Shown: positions 1 through 6,498, counted from the first letter of the stretch. The stretch: 8,884 nt of DNA from Bacteroidota bacterium (GCA_947441205.1 CANETM010000056.1:1-8884); one strand, 5' to 3'. Notes: a model not told the origin generated them from the letters alone. Made by a program: numbers and translations.

Positions 1-723
1 CACGACTCCCGTTAATAAAATTTGAGCGAGCATTTCAAAATTCTTGCCTTTTGCTTGAATGTATTCACCTACTAAGAATCCTAAAATTACTTGGACAATG
101 GCAGGGCAGGTGCTCACCAATCCTTCTGGATCAAAGGGTACGCCTTCTCCTTTGTAAATATGTGATACGCCTAATAACGCTTGGTCAATCGCATTGCCAA
201 AAAAACCTGTTAAACTGTAAGGATGCCCCTGGGCACCAAATAAAATATTGAGTATCCAATAAATCACTAAAATCATCATACCTATAAAAAGGGAAATTTT
301 AGATTTGCCATAATATATAATCACTGACGCGAAAAAATAACAAATTGCAATTCTTTGCAAGACACCTAGTACTCGAATGTTTTCCCAGGTTTTAAAAACC
401 AATTGACCTTCCGACCACTTCACAAAAGGGCTCCAGTTTAAAAAAAGACCAATTGCAAATATTAATAAAGTTCGTTTAATAACTTTTTTCCAAAAATCCG
501 CAGTTGTTCCCAATGTTAGTTTAGGCATTACAAAGCTCATTGCATTGCCAACAGCAAATAAAAAGAAAGGGAATACTAAATCAGTCGGGGTGCATCCATG
601 CCAACTAGCATGTTCTAATGGACTAAATATGTACCCCCAACTACCCGGATTATTCACCAAAATCATAAGTGCCACTGTAGCGCCCCTGAAAACGTCTAAG
701 GAATAGTATCTTTGTTGGTTCAT
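1..723 (-). CDS. Membrane acyltransferase, NagX/HGSNAT-like (DUF1624/DUF5009 type), C-terminus off the window
   Basis: Read on the minus strand from ATG at 723, the frame stays open for 241 codons to the left edge, so the C-terminal part is missing (the family usually has about 370-400 residues). The start is followed by YYSLDVFRG (residues 6-14), typical of the N-terminus of this family. A motif H38-A-S-W-H-G and then TDLVFPFFLFAVG (47-59) match the region carrying the proposed acetyl-transfer histidine of human HGSNAT. NIRVLGVLQRIAICY (115-129) and FDPEGL (197-202) are also family-typical. Hydrophobic stretches near 12-24, 48-65, 83-95, 120-137, 143-162 and 205-220 indicate a polytopic inner-membrane protein. 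Family members transfer acetyl groups from cytoplasmic acetyl-CoA across a membrane to amino sugars; the substrate here is unknown. It is divergent from the rfb genes, so a role in envelope sugar modification is possible but only inferred. No clear Shine-Dalgarno site precedes the start. Confidence 0.85.
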   Translation of the reverse strand, partial: MNQQRYYSLDVFRGATVALMILVNNPGSWGYIFSPLEHASWHGCTPTDLVFPFFLFAVGNAMSFVMPKLTLGTTADFWKKVIKRTLLIFAIGLFLNWSPFVKWSEGQLVFKTWENIRVLGVLQRIAICYFFASVIIYYGKSKISLFIGMMILVIYWILNILFGAQGHPYSLTGFFGNAIDQALLGVSHIYKGEGVPFDPEGLVSTCPAIVQVILGFLVGEYIQAKGKNFEMLAQILLTGVV

Positions 724-749
724 AATGTTATTTGGAGTATAAATATTAA

Positions 750-777
750 CAAATTCATGCTTTTATATATCGTCAAA
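750..777 (-). promoter_or_regulatory. Possible promoter of the minus-strand acyltransferase
   Basis: On the minus strand a TTTG (complement of 774-777) is followed 16 bp later by TGAATTTG (complement of 750-757), one base away from the Bacteroidota -7 consensus TAnnTTTG. The distance to the ATG at 723 is reasonable. The spacer is slightly short and the match imperfect, so this is tentative. It overlaps the rfbB promoter region on the other strand. Confidence 0.3.
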
Positions 778-789
778 ATAATATCTTTG
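761..789 (+). promoter_or_regulatory. Bacteroidota-type promoter of the rfb operon
   Basis: TATCTTTG at 782-789 fits the Bacteroidota -7 consensus TAnnTTTG exactly. TTTT at 761-764, 17 bp upstream, is a weak stand-in for the -33 TTTG. Transcription would start about position 795, giving a very short leader before the rfbB ATG at 806. The -7 box is seen in the sequence; its use as a promoter is inferred from the consensus. Confidence 0.5.
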
Positions 790-805
790 TAAGATACAAA
801 TTCAG

Positions 806-1900
806 ATGCAAAAAAATATATTAATTACCGGAGGAGCAGGATTTATTGGATCGCATGTAGTGCGTTTAATGGTCACTAAATATCCTGATTATCAAATTTT
901 TAATTTAGATGCCTTGACGTATGCGGGCAACTTAGAAAATTTAAAGGATATAGAAAAGTCGCCTAACTATCATTTTGTAAAAGCAAATATTTTAGAGGCC
1001 GATGCTTTAAAAGAAATTTTCCAAAAGCATCAAATTACCGATGTAATCCATTTGGCTGCGGAGTCGCATGTGGATCGTTCCATTGTTTCGCCCTTGGACT
1101 TTGTTTACACGAATGTCATTGGCACAGTTAACTTGTTAAATACTGCTAAGGAATTTTGGAAAGGGGATTTGAGTTATGAAAATGCACATGACGGAACATG
1201 GGATAAAAAAAGAGATCATTTATTTTATCATATTTCTACTGACGAAGTTTATGGTAGCTTGGGTAAGGAAGGTTTATTTAAAGAAACCACGCCTTATGAT
1301 CCGAACTCACCATACTCTGCAAGTAAAGCAGCAAGCGATCATTTTGTAAGGGCATATGGTGAAACTTATCATTTACCTATTGTTGTTTCCAATTGTTCTA
1401 ATAACTATGGTCCTAATCATTTTCCAGAAAAATTAATTCCTTTATTCATTCATAATATCATCAACAAGAAGGCATTGCCTGTTTATGGCGATGGTTTATA
1501 CACGCGTGATTGGTTATATGTTATTGATCATGCCCGTGCAATTGATTTGATTTTCCATGAAGGTAAAAAAGGGGATACTTATAATATTGGTGGATTTAAT
1601 GAATGGACTAATATTGACTTGGTGAAGTTATTGATAACCCAAATGGATGAAAAATTAGGACATGCAAAAGGTGAGAGCGAAGGTTTAATTACTTATGTGA
1701 AAGACCGTCCTGGACATGATCGCCGTTATGCTATTGATGCGACCAAATTAAATAAGGAATTAGGATGGACCCCATCAGTTACCTTTGAGCAAGGATTGGC
1801 TGCAACCATTGATTGGTATTTAGCTAACACAGCTTGGTTGGAAAATGTAACGAGTGGTGCGTATCAAGCTTATTATAATGATATGTATACTAATCGCTAA
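806..1900 (+). CDS. rfbB: dTDP-glucose 4,6-dehydratase
   Basis: This enzyme converts dTDP-D-glucose to dTDP-4-keto-6-deoxy-D-glucose, the second step of dTDP-deoxysugar synthesis, in the cytoplasm with tightly bound NAD. The 364-residue protein is an extended short-chain dehydrogenase. The NAD-binding loop is GGAGFIGSH (residues 9-17), LAAESHVDRS follows at 83-92, the catalytic STDEVYG sits at 144-150 (T145, D146, E147), and YSASK at 170-174 supplies the active-site Tyr170 and Lys174. SNNYGPNHFPEKLIP (198-212) and GDGLYTRDWLYV (228-239) are typical substrate-binding stretches of RmlB. The length fits the family. ATG at 806 lies just before the first beta strand, so the start is firm. It is the first gene of a three-gene rfb group, 39 bp before rfbC. 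Confidence 0.97.
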   Translation: MQKNILITGGAGFIGSHVVRLMVTKYPDYQIFNLDALTYAGNLENLKDIEKSPNYHFVKANILEADALKEIFQKHQITDVIHLAAESHVDRSIVSPLDFVYTNVIGTVNLLNTAKEFWKGDLSYENAHDGTWDKKRDHLFYHISTDEVYGSLGKEGLFKETTPYDPNSPYSASKAASDHFVRAYGETYHLPIVVSNCSNNYGPNHFPEKLIPLFIHNIINKKALPVYGDGLYTRDWLYVIDHARAIDLIFHEGKKGDTYNIGGFNEWTNIDLVKLLITQMDEKLGHAKGESEGLITYVKDRPGHDRRYAIDATKLNKELGWTPSVTFEQGLAATIDWYLANTAWLENVTSGAYQAYYNDMYTNR

Positions 1901-1939
1901 GCAAAAATATACACACAATTAATATTTTATTGAACCAGT

Positions 1940-2491
1940 ATGAGAATTGAGCAGACCCCTCTTAAAGATTGTTTTATCATTCACGAAAAAGTGCATGGTG
2001 ATGCAAGAGGATATTTTATAGAAACCTTTAATCAAAGAGACTTTACAGCAGCATCGGGATTAGACATTCAATTTGTGCAAGACAATCAGTCAAGATCATC
2101 TAAAGGCGTGTTAAGAGGTTTGCATATGCAAAGGGGTTCATCGGCGCAAGCAAAATTGGTAAGGGTTTTGGCGGGTTCAGTTTTGGATGTAGCAGTGGAT
2201 TTAAGAAAAGGTTCACCAAGTTTTGGTCAGCATTTCACCATTGAATTAACTGCTGAAAATCACAAACAGTTTTTTGTACCTGCTGGATTTGCACATGGAT
2301 TTGTGGTGTTAAGTGAATCGGCAACTTTCTTTTATAAGGTTGATAAGTTTTACGAACCAGGCAATGAAGTGGGTATCATGTATAACGACACCGATTTAAA
2401 AATAGATTGGAAGTTAGCTGACAATGAATTAATATTATCAGATAAAGACAAAGTATTAGGAAGCTTCGCGGAATACGCCGCGAGTTTATAA
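1940..2491 (+). CDS. rfbC: dTDP-4-dehydrorhamnose 3,5-epimerase
   Basis: This cupin-fold enzyme epimerises carbons 3 and 5 of dTDP-4-keto-6-deoxy-glucose, the third step toward dTDP-L-rhamnose. The 183-residue length is typical. Family motifs are RGYFIETF (23-30), QDNQSRSSKGVLRGLHMQ (47-64) with the catalytic base His62, VAVDLRKGSPSFG (84-96), VPAGFAHGF (113-121), and FFYKVDKFY (130-138) with the probable catalytic acid Tyr132. It follows rfbB on the same strand and precedes rfbA by 76 bp. The last codons and the stop overlap a GC-rich inverted repeat (2465-2484), unusual in this AT-rich region. Because the neighbouring genes do not include rfbD, the final sugar could be L-rhamnose or another dTDP-sugar. 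Confidence 0.96.
   Translation: MRIEQTPLKDCFIIHEKVHGDARGYFIETFNQRDFTAASGLDIQFVQDNQSRSSKGVLRGLHMQRGSSAQAKLVRVLAGSVLDVAVDLRKGSPSFGQHFTIELTAENHKQFFVPAGFAHGFVVLSESATFFYKVDKFYEPGNEVGIMYNDTDLKIDWKLADNELILSDKDKVLGSFAEYAASL
2465..2484 (+). repeat. GC-rich inverted repeat at the 3' end of rfbC
   Basis: CGCGG at 2467-2471 and CCGCG at 2478-2482 are perfectly complementary across a 6-nt loop. T2466 pairs with A2483, and T2465 can wobble with G2484. In RNA this is a 6-7 bp stem ending four bases before the rfbC stop codon. It is followed by GTTTATAAAAAT rather than a proper U-tract, so it is a poor intrinsic terminator. It could stabilise the rfbBC mRNA or attenuate rfbA expression; neither is shown. 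Confidence 0.4.
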
Positions 2492-2562
2492 AAATAAAAA
2501 TTATGATTATGATTTGAGCACGAAAGTGCGAAAACATAAACACAAATAAAAAATAAAAATTA
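2489..2562 (+). repeat. rfbC-rfbA spacer: A-rich direct repeat flanking a small hairpin
   Basis: AAAATAAAAATTA occurs at 2491-2503 and again at 2550-2562, 59 bp apart. Between the copies lies GCAC-GAAA-GTGC (2518-2529), a 4-bp stem closed by a GNRA-type tetraloop. No gene is visible here. The arrangement might be a small interspersed element or a processing site, but low complexity makes chance a real possibility. Confidence 0.3.
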
Positions 2563-2567
2563 GGTTT

Positions 2568-3428
2568 ATGAAGGGAATCATATTAGCAGGCGGATCAGGT
2601 ACAAGATTGTATCCTATTACCAAAGGAATTAGTAAGCAGTTAATGCCTATTTATGATAAACCTATGATTTATTATCCTTTGTCTGTATTGATGTTAGCGG
2701 GCATTAAGGAAGTTTTAATTATCACGACACCTGAAGACAATGATCAGTTTAAAAGATTATTAGGGGATGGTTCTGAAATTGGATGTCAATTTAGCTATGC
2801 AGTACAAGCAGTGCCTAATGGGCTCGCACAAGCATTTGTGATTGGCGCTGATTTTGTTGGTAAGGATAAAGTAGCCTTGGTATTAGGAGACAATATTTTT
2901 TATGGTGCAGGCTTTAGTAAGTTGGTGCAATCTTTTAATGATGTAGAGGGAGCAGCGGTATTTGCTTATGAAGTAAACGACCCTGAAAGATATGGTGTGG
3001 TGGAATTTGATGAAAATAACAATGCTTTATCATTAGAAGAAAAGCCTAAAGCGCCTAAATCAAATTATGCGGTTCCTGGACTATATTTTTACGATAATAC
3101 TGTGGTAGAAATTGCCAAAAACATACCAGCTTCACCAAGAGGAGAATATGAAATCACCGACGTCAATAAAGTATATCTAGAGCGAAAGCAATTACAAGTG
3201 GGTATCATGAATCGTGGTACAGCTTGGTTGGATACGGGTACTTTTGAGTCCTTGGCTGATGCCTGTGAATTTGTGAGAGTCATTGAGAAAAGACAAAGTC
3301 AAAAGATAGGTTGTATCGAAGAGGTTGCCTACCGAATGGGCTTCATTGACAAGGCACAATTACTGGTTTTAGCAGAAAAATATGCTAAAAGTGGGTATGG
3401 TGAGTACCTAAAGGGCTTAAAAAAATAA
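2568..3428 (+). CDS. rfbA: Glucose-1-phosphate thymidylyltransferase
   Basis: This nucleotidyltransferase joins dTTP and glucose-1-phosphate to dTDP-glucose and pyrophosphate, the first step of the pathway served by the two preceding genes. The 286-residue protein has the RmlA length. The N-terminal pyrophosphorylase signature is LAGGSGTRLYPIT (6-18), followed by KPMIYYPLSVLM (31-42). LGDNIFYG (106-113) includes the metal-binding Asp108. EEKP (157-160), EITDVN (195-200) and WLDTGT (220-225, with Asp222) complete the active site. The ATG at 2568 is immediately followed by the first beta strand, so the start is reliable. The order rfbB-rfbC-rfbA without rfbD is uncommon as a minimal set. The regulator gene begins 40 bp downstream with no visible terminator between, so read-through is possible. 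Confidence 0.97.
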   Translation: MKGIILAGGSGTRLYPITKGISKQLMPIYDKPMIYYPLSVLMLAGIKEVLIITTPEDNDQFKRLLGDGSEIGCQFSYAVQAVPNGLAQAFVIGADFVGKDKVALVLGDNIFYGAGFSKLVQSFNDVEGAAVFAYEVNDPERYGVVEFDENNNALSLEEKPKAPKSNYAVPGLYFYDNTVVEIAKNIPASPRGEYEITDVNKVYLERKQLQVGIMNRGTAWLDTGTFESLADACEFVRVIEKRQSQKIGCIEEVAYRMGFIDKAQLLVLAEKYAKSGYGEYLKGLKK

Positions 3429-3468
3429 ATTTCACTGAACTTTTCTGTTTTTATGTTGTTCTTAGGGT

Positions 3469-4347
3469 ATGTCATCTTATACCATCAAGGATTTAGAACA
3501 TATATCTGGGATAAAAGCCCATACTATTCGTATTTGGGAACAACGATACCATTTCTTACAACCCCAACGTACCGATACAAACATTAGGTCTTATTCCGCC
3601 GATGAATTAAAGGTTATCCTTAACGTCTCTCTTTTAAATAAATACGGGTATAAAATTTCCCATATTGACAAAATGAATCTTGACGAGATTGAGGAAAAGA
3701 TTTTGGGTTTAAATCAAATGGATGCTGAAAAGGAAAGAGTAGTGAATTCCTTAATTAAGGATATGGTTTCCTTGAATATGGTTTCCTTTGAAAGACAATT
3801 AGATTCTTATATAATTAGTAAGGGAATTGAAAAAACAATTACTGAAATTATTTTCTCATTCCTTGAAAGAGTAGGCGTATTGTGGATTACAAACCATATT
3901 AATCCAGCGCAGGAACACTTAGCATCCAATATTATTAGACAAAAAATTATTTTGGGAATTGAAAAATTACCTAAGTTTTACCAGTCAGCAAAGTTGATTG
4001 TTTTGTTTATGCCTGAAGGAGAGTATCATGAAATTGGATTACTATTTGTTCATTTTTTATTGAAACAAAAAGGGCATAATGTTGATTATTTAGGAACAAA
4101 TGTACCAATAGTTGACTTGAAATATTTGACAGAGTATAAAAAAGTTGATTATTTATATTCACATATTACGGCACCTATCAAGGGCTTCAAATTGAACAAG
4201 TTCATGGAACAATTGGAGCAAATCAATAGTAATATCCCTATCATTTTGACAGGACTAATGGTTCAAGAATACAAGCAACCAGTGGCAGGCCATATTAAAA
4301 TTATGAAGTCGCTGACGGAAACCATGGCTCTTTTAACTAGTTTGTAG
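3469..4347 (+). CDS. MerR-family regulator with cobalamin-binding domain (CarH/LitR-like photoreceptor)
   Basis: This is a probable light-responsive repressor of the carotenoid genes. Residues 3-68 form a MerR winged helix-turn-helix (YTIKDLEHISGI, then TIRIWEQRY, then RSYSADEL). Residues about 95-165 match the helical cap of B12-binding proteins, including W139 followed after nine residues by E149-H150, the Wx9EH signature of CarH proteins that contacts the adenosyl group. Residues about 173-292 form the Rossmann-like B12 domain, with E185-Y-H187-x-x-G190. His187 is the expected lower cobalt ligand. Ser231 sits at the usual spacing, but the usual GG loop reads T261-G262. Length (292) is that of CarH. 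By homology, AdoCbl-bound protein binds DNA in the dark and light breaks the complex. The gene lies directly before the ECF sigma gene, as litR precedes litS in Streptomyces. AGGG just before ATG 3469 may aid initiation. Light sensing is inferred from conserved residues, not shown. Confidence 0.88.
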   Translation: MSSYTIKDLEHISGIKAHTIRIWEQRYHFLQPQRTDTNIRSYSADELKVILNVSLLNKYGYKISHIDKMNLDEIEEKILGLNQMDAEKERVVNSLIKDMVSLNMVSFERQLDSYIISKGIEKTITEIIFSFLERVGVLWITNHINPAQEHLASNIIRQKIILGIEKLPKFYQSAKLIVLFMPEGEYHEIGLLFVHFLLKQKGHNVDYLGTNVPIVDLKYLTEYKKVDYLYSHITAPIKGFKLNKFMEQLEQINSNIPIILTGLMVQEYKQPVAGHIKIMKSLTETMALLTSL

Positions 4348-4361
4348 TTTTCAATAACACA

Positions 4362-4390
4362 CAGATTTTCAATGATTTAACCAGATTTCC
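4362..4390 (+). repeat. Short direct repeat CAGATTTTC / CAGATTTCC
   Basis: CAGATTTTC at 4362-4370 recurs as CAGATTTCC at 4382-4390, exactly 20 bp apart (about two helical turns), upstream of the two palindromes in the regulator-sigma spacer. It could be an additional protein site. It is short and one base differs, so chance is not excluded. Confidence 0.25.
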
Positions 4391-4392
4391 AG

Positions 4393-4428
4393 TTTTGTTT
4401 AATATTTTTTTAAAAAAATTAAACAAAA
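4393..4428. promoter_or_regulatory. Palindromic operator candidate 1 (36 bp)
   Basis: Eleven-base arms TTTTGTTTAAT (4393-4403) and ATTAAACAAAA (4418-4428) are perfect reverse complements. The interior T-run and A-run continue the symmetry, with one mismatched pair at 4404/4417 and another at the centre. Its core reads TTTGTTTA (4394-4401), 18 bp, TAAACAAA (4420-4427), the same as the second palindrome. It lies between the CarH-like regulator and the sigma gene. It is centred about 48 bp upstream of the transcription start expected from the -7 box at 4445. An alternative role is a weak bidirectional terminator, but the stem is nearly pure A/T. Confidence 0.6.
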
Positions 4429-4444
4429 AATGATGGTTGAATTC

Positions 4445-4452
4445 TAATTTTG
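4445..4452 (+). promoter_or_regulatory. -7 promoter box of the sigma/crt operon
   Basis: TAATTTTG fits the Bacteroidota -7 consensus TAnnTTTG exactly and would place transcription start near 4459, about 29 nt before the sigma ATG. No TTTG is found at the usual -33 distance (about 4420-4426); that stretch is instead the right arm of the first palindrome. The box overlaps the left arm of the second palindrome, so a bound repressor would cover it. Confidence 0.45.
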
Positions 4453-4482
4453 TTTAGCTTTATGTCTCAATAGTTAAACAAA
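4449..4482. promoter_or_regulatory. Palindromic operator candidate 2, same geometry as the first
   Basis: TTTGTTTA (4449-4456) and TAAACAAA (4475-4482) are perfect reverse complements separated by 18 bp, identical in arm sequence and spacing to the palindrome at 4394-4427. The two centres are 55 bp apart. The element covers the putative -7 box and ends five bases before the sigma start codon. As RNA, 4449-4459 could also pair with 4472-4482 (11 bp with one G-U), so a translational hairpin is an alternative explanation. Confidence 0.6.
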
Positions 4483-4487
4483 GTAAT

Positions 4488-4988
4488 ATGTCAAACGCAG
4501 AATTTAGTTTACTTCTAACCGAAAATGCAGAGTTTTTAAGACCCTTTGCCATTAATTTAACAAAAGACCACGAGTCGGCTAAGGATTTATTCCAGGAAAC
4601 CCTGTTTCGTGCCTTTTCAAATAAAGACAAATACAATGTAGGTACCAATATTAAGGCCTGGTTGTATACAATTATGCGTAACATTTTTATAAATGATTAT
4701 CGCAAACGCTCAAAGCAATCAGTAATTAATGATAGTACGCCTAATGACTACATCATTGATCAAACACATACAAAAGTCATCAATCAAGGGATTACGAATT
4801 TAAATATGCGTGAAGTGAATCAAATGATTTTTGAATTACCTGAATTATTTAGAATCCCATTTAATTTGTATTTTGAGGGATATAAATACAACGAAATTGC
4901 AGATGAGCTAGGTGAGCCTTTAGGTACCATAAAAAGCCGAATTCACTTTGCAAGAAAAATATTGAAACAAAAAATTGAAAGATATTAA
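4488..4988 (+). CDS. ECF-type RNA polymerase sigma factor
   Basis: The 166-residue protein has the two-domain ECF layout. Region 2 spans about 10-75, with DLFQETLFRAF (33-43) for core binding and KAWLYTIMRNIFINDYRKR (56-74) covering -10 recognition. A linker follows (about 76-104), then region 4 spans about 105-162, whose helix-turn-helix reads YKYNEIADELGEPLGTIKSRI (132-152). It directs RNA polymerase to a set of promoters. It is the first gene of the crt operon and overlaps crtI, so it probably drives or amplifies carotenoid gene transcription, like LitS in Streptomyces. No anti-sigma gene is adjacent, so control probably lies at its own expression through the palindromes just upstream. The ATG at 4488 has no Shine-Dalgarno site, as usual in this phylum. 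Assignment as ECF sigma is firm; its target genes are inferred. Confidence 0.93.
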   Translation: MSNAEFSLLLTENAEFLRPFAINLTKDHESAKDLFQETLFRAFSNKDKYNVGTNIKAWLYTIMRNIFINDYRKRSKQSVINDSTPNDYIIDQTHTKVINQGITNLNMREVNQMIFELPELFRIPFNLYFEGYKYNEIADELGEPLGTIKSRIHFARKILKQKIERY

Positions 4989-6498
4989 TAAAAATACAGG
5001 CGCCCCTAAGAAAGCCTTAGTTATTGGGGCAGGATTTGCAGGGCTTTCGGCAGCTACTTTTTTAGCAAATAAAGGTTGGGATGTAACTGTTTTAGAAAAG
5101 CATAATTTACCTGGGGGAAGAGCAAGAAAATTTGAAGCACAAGGTTTTGTTTTCGATATGGGTCCAAGTTGGTATTGGATGCCCGATGTTTTTGAAAAAT
5201 ATTTTTCAAATTTCGGTAAAAAAGTATCCGATTATTATAATTTAAAAAGGCTTGATCCTTCCTACAGAGTTTATTTTGATACGACTGCATGGGATATACC
5301 TTCCAATTATACTGAATTACAAAATTTATTAGAGTCTGTTGAGCCTGGTGCTGGTAAAGCATTAGATAAATTCATGGAGGAGGCTAAATATAAATATGAA
5401 GTAGGAGTAGGTAAACTTGTACATCAACCAGGTCAATCAATTATGGAATTTATTGACTGGGATGTGATTAAAGGTGTTTTCAAATTGGATATATTTCAAT
5501 CAATGAAAAATCATATTGCTCGTTTTTTTAAACATCCTCATATTCAAATGCTCATGGAATTTCCTGTTTTATTTTTAGGAGCATTGCCTGAAAAAACACC
5601 TGCATTATATAGTTTAATGAATTATGCAGATATTAAGGGTGGTACTTGGTATCCTGAATTTGGTATGTATAGTATTGTGAATGCAATGCATAAGGTAGCT
5701 ATAGAACAAGGTGTTAAATTTAAATTTAGCGAACAAGTAAATACTATTAATGTAGAAAATGGTAAAGCAGTCAATGCTACTTCCACAAATACAATTACAA
5801 AGGAAAAAAGTATTCATGAATTCGATGTAGTTGTTGGCGCAGGCGATTATCATCATATTGAAACCCAATTATTAGCACCACAATATCAGTCTTATTCTGC
5901 TTCCTATTGGGATAGTAGATTGTTAGCTCCAAGTTCACTTTTATATTATGTTGGTCTCAATAAAAAATTAAATGGCGCTACGCATCACTCCTTATTTTTT
6001 GATACAGATTTTGGATTACATGGAAAAGAAATTTACACACAACCTTCTTGGCCAACCAATCCATTATTTTATGCGAGTGTTCCATCCGTTACTGATCCTA
6101 CAGTTGCGCCTGAGGGTATGGAGAATTTATTTTTATTAATTCCAGTTGCTGCCGGTTTAGAAGGGGATACCGAAGAAATTCGTGAAAAATATTTTCAGCA
6201 AATCATTAAAAGATTAGAGCAAAAGTGGGGCCAAACTATATTGGATTCTATTGTGTATAAGCGCTCATTTGCGGTTGCAGATTTTAAATCTGAATATCAT
6301 TCATTTAAAGGAAATGCATACGGATTGGCAAATACTTTACTTCAAACAGCAATTTTAAAGCCTTCTTGTAAGAGTAAAAAGGTAAAAAACTTATATTACA
6401 CTGGTCAATTAACAGTACCTGGTCCAGGTGTTCCGCCAAGTTTAATTAGTGGGGAAGTTGTGGCTGGATTAATTAACCATGATTTTAAAAATAATTAA
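4975..6498 (+). CDS. crtI: Phytoene desaturase (TTG start)
   Basis: This FAD-dependent enzyme desaturates phytoene, most likely to lycopene given the cyclase downstream, at the cytoplasmic membrane. The 507-residue protein starts with an FAD-binding fold: VIGAGFAGLSAATFLANKGW (16-35, GxGxxG at 18-23), Glu41 for the ribose, and LPGGRARKF (45-53). DMGPSWYWMP (61-70) and the C-terminal TGQLTVPGPGVPPSLISGEV (476-495) are bacterial CrtI hallmarks. TTG at 4975 is chosen because an in-frame stop (TGA 4963-4965) lies just upstream, no ATG or GTG occurs between that stop and the FAD motif, and the first internal ATG is at residue 62. The start overlaps the sigma gene by 14 bp, suggesting translational coupling. 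The stop abuts the crtB ATG. Relatives such as CrtN or CrtD are less likely in this gene context. Confidence 0.96.
   Translation: MKDINKNTGAPKKALVIGAGFAGLSAATFLANKGWDVTVLEKHNLPGGRARKFEAQGFVFDMGPSWYWMPDVFEKYFSNFGKKVSDYYNLKRLDPSYRVYFDTTAWDIPSNYTELQNLLESVEPGAGKALDKFMEEAKYKYEVGVGKLVHQPGQSIMEFIDWDVIKGVFKLDIFQSMKNHIARFFKHPHIQMLMEFPVLFLGALPEKTPALYSLMNYADIKGGTWYPEFGMYSIVNAMHKVAIEQGVKFKFSEQVNTINVENGKAVNATSTNTITKEKSIHEFDVVVGAGDYHHIETQLLAPQYQSYSASYWDSRLLAPSSLLYYVGLNKKLNGATHHSLFFDTDFGLHGKEIYTQPSWPTNPLFYASVPSVTDPTVAPEGMENLFLLIPVAAGLEGDTEEIREKYFQQIIKRLEQKWGQTILDSIVYKRSFAVADFKSEYHSFKGNAYGLANTLLQTAILKPSCKSKKVKNLYYTGQLTVPGPGVPPSLISGEVVAGLINHDFKNN

Noticed and set aside
51..251. 66-codon plus-strand open frame
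   Set aside because: It lies antisense to the acyltransferase, whose motifs and continuous frame are convincing; no recognisable features of its own.
4393..4428. Palindrome 1 as an intrinsic terminator of the regulator gene
   Set aside because: The stem is almost wholly A/T and lacks a GC-rich core, and its arms recur with equal spacing at a second site, which fits an operator better. Termination is not fully excluded.
4430..4447. Five-codon ORF ATG ATG GTT GAA TTC TAA between the palindromes
   Set aside because: It lies upstream of the predicted transcription start and has no initiation signal; probably chance.
4460..4684. Minus-strand open frame overlapping the sigma gene start
   Set aside because: It is opposite a well-conserved sigma region 2 and covers the operator region; its product shows no recognisable motifs.
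5054..5868. Minus-strand open frames (5054-5362 and 5614-5868) within crtI
   Set aside because: They are antisense to a gene with clear FAD and CrtI motifs; composition looks like shadow translation.
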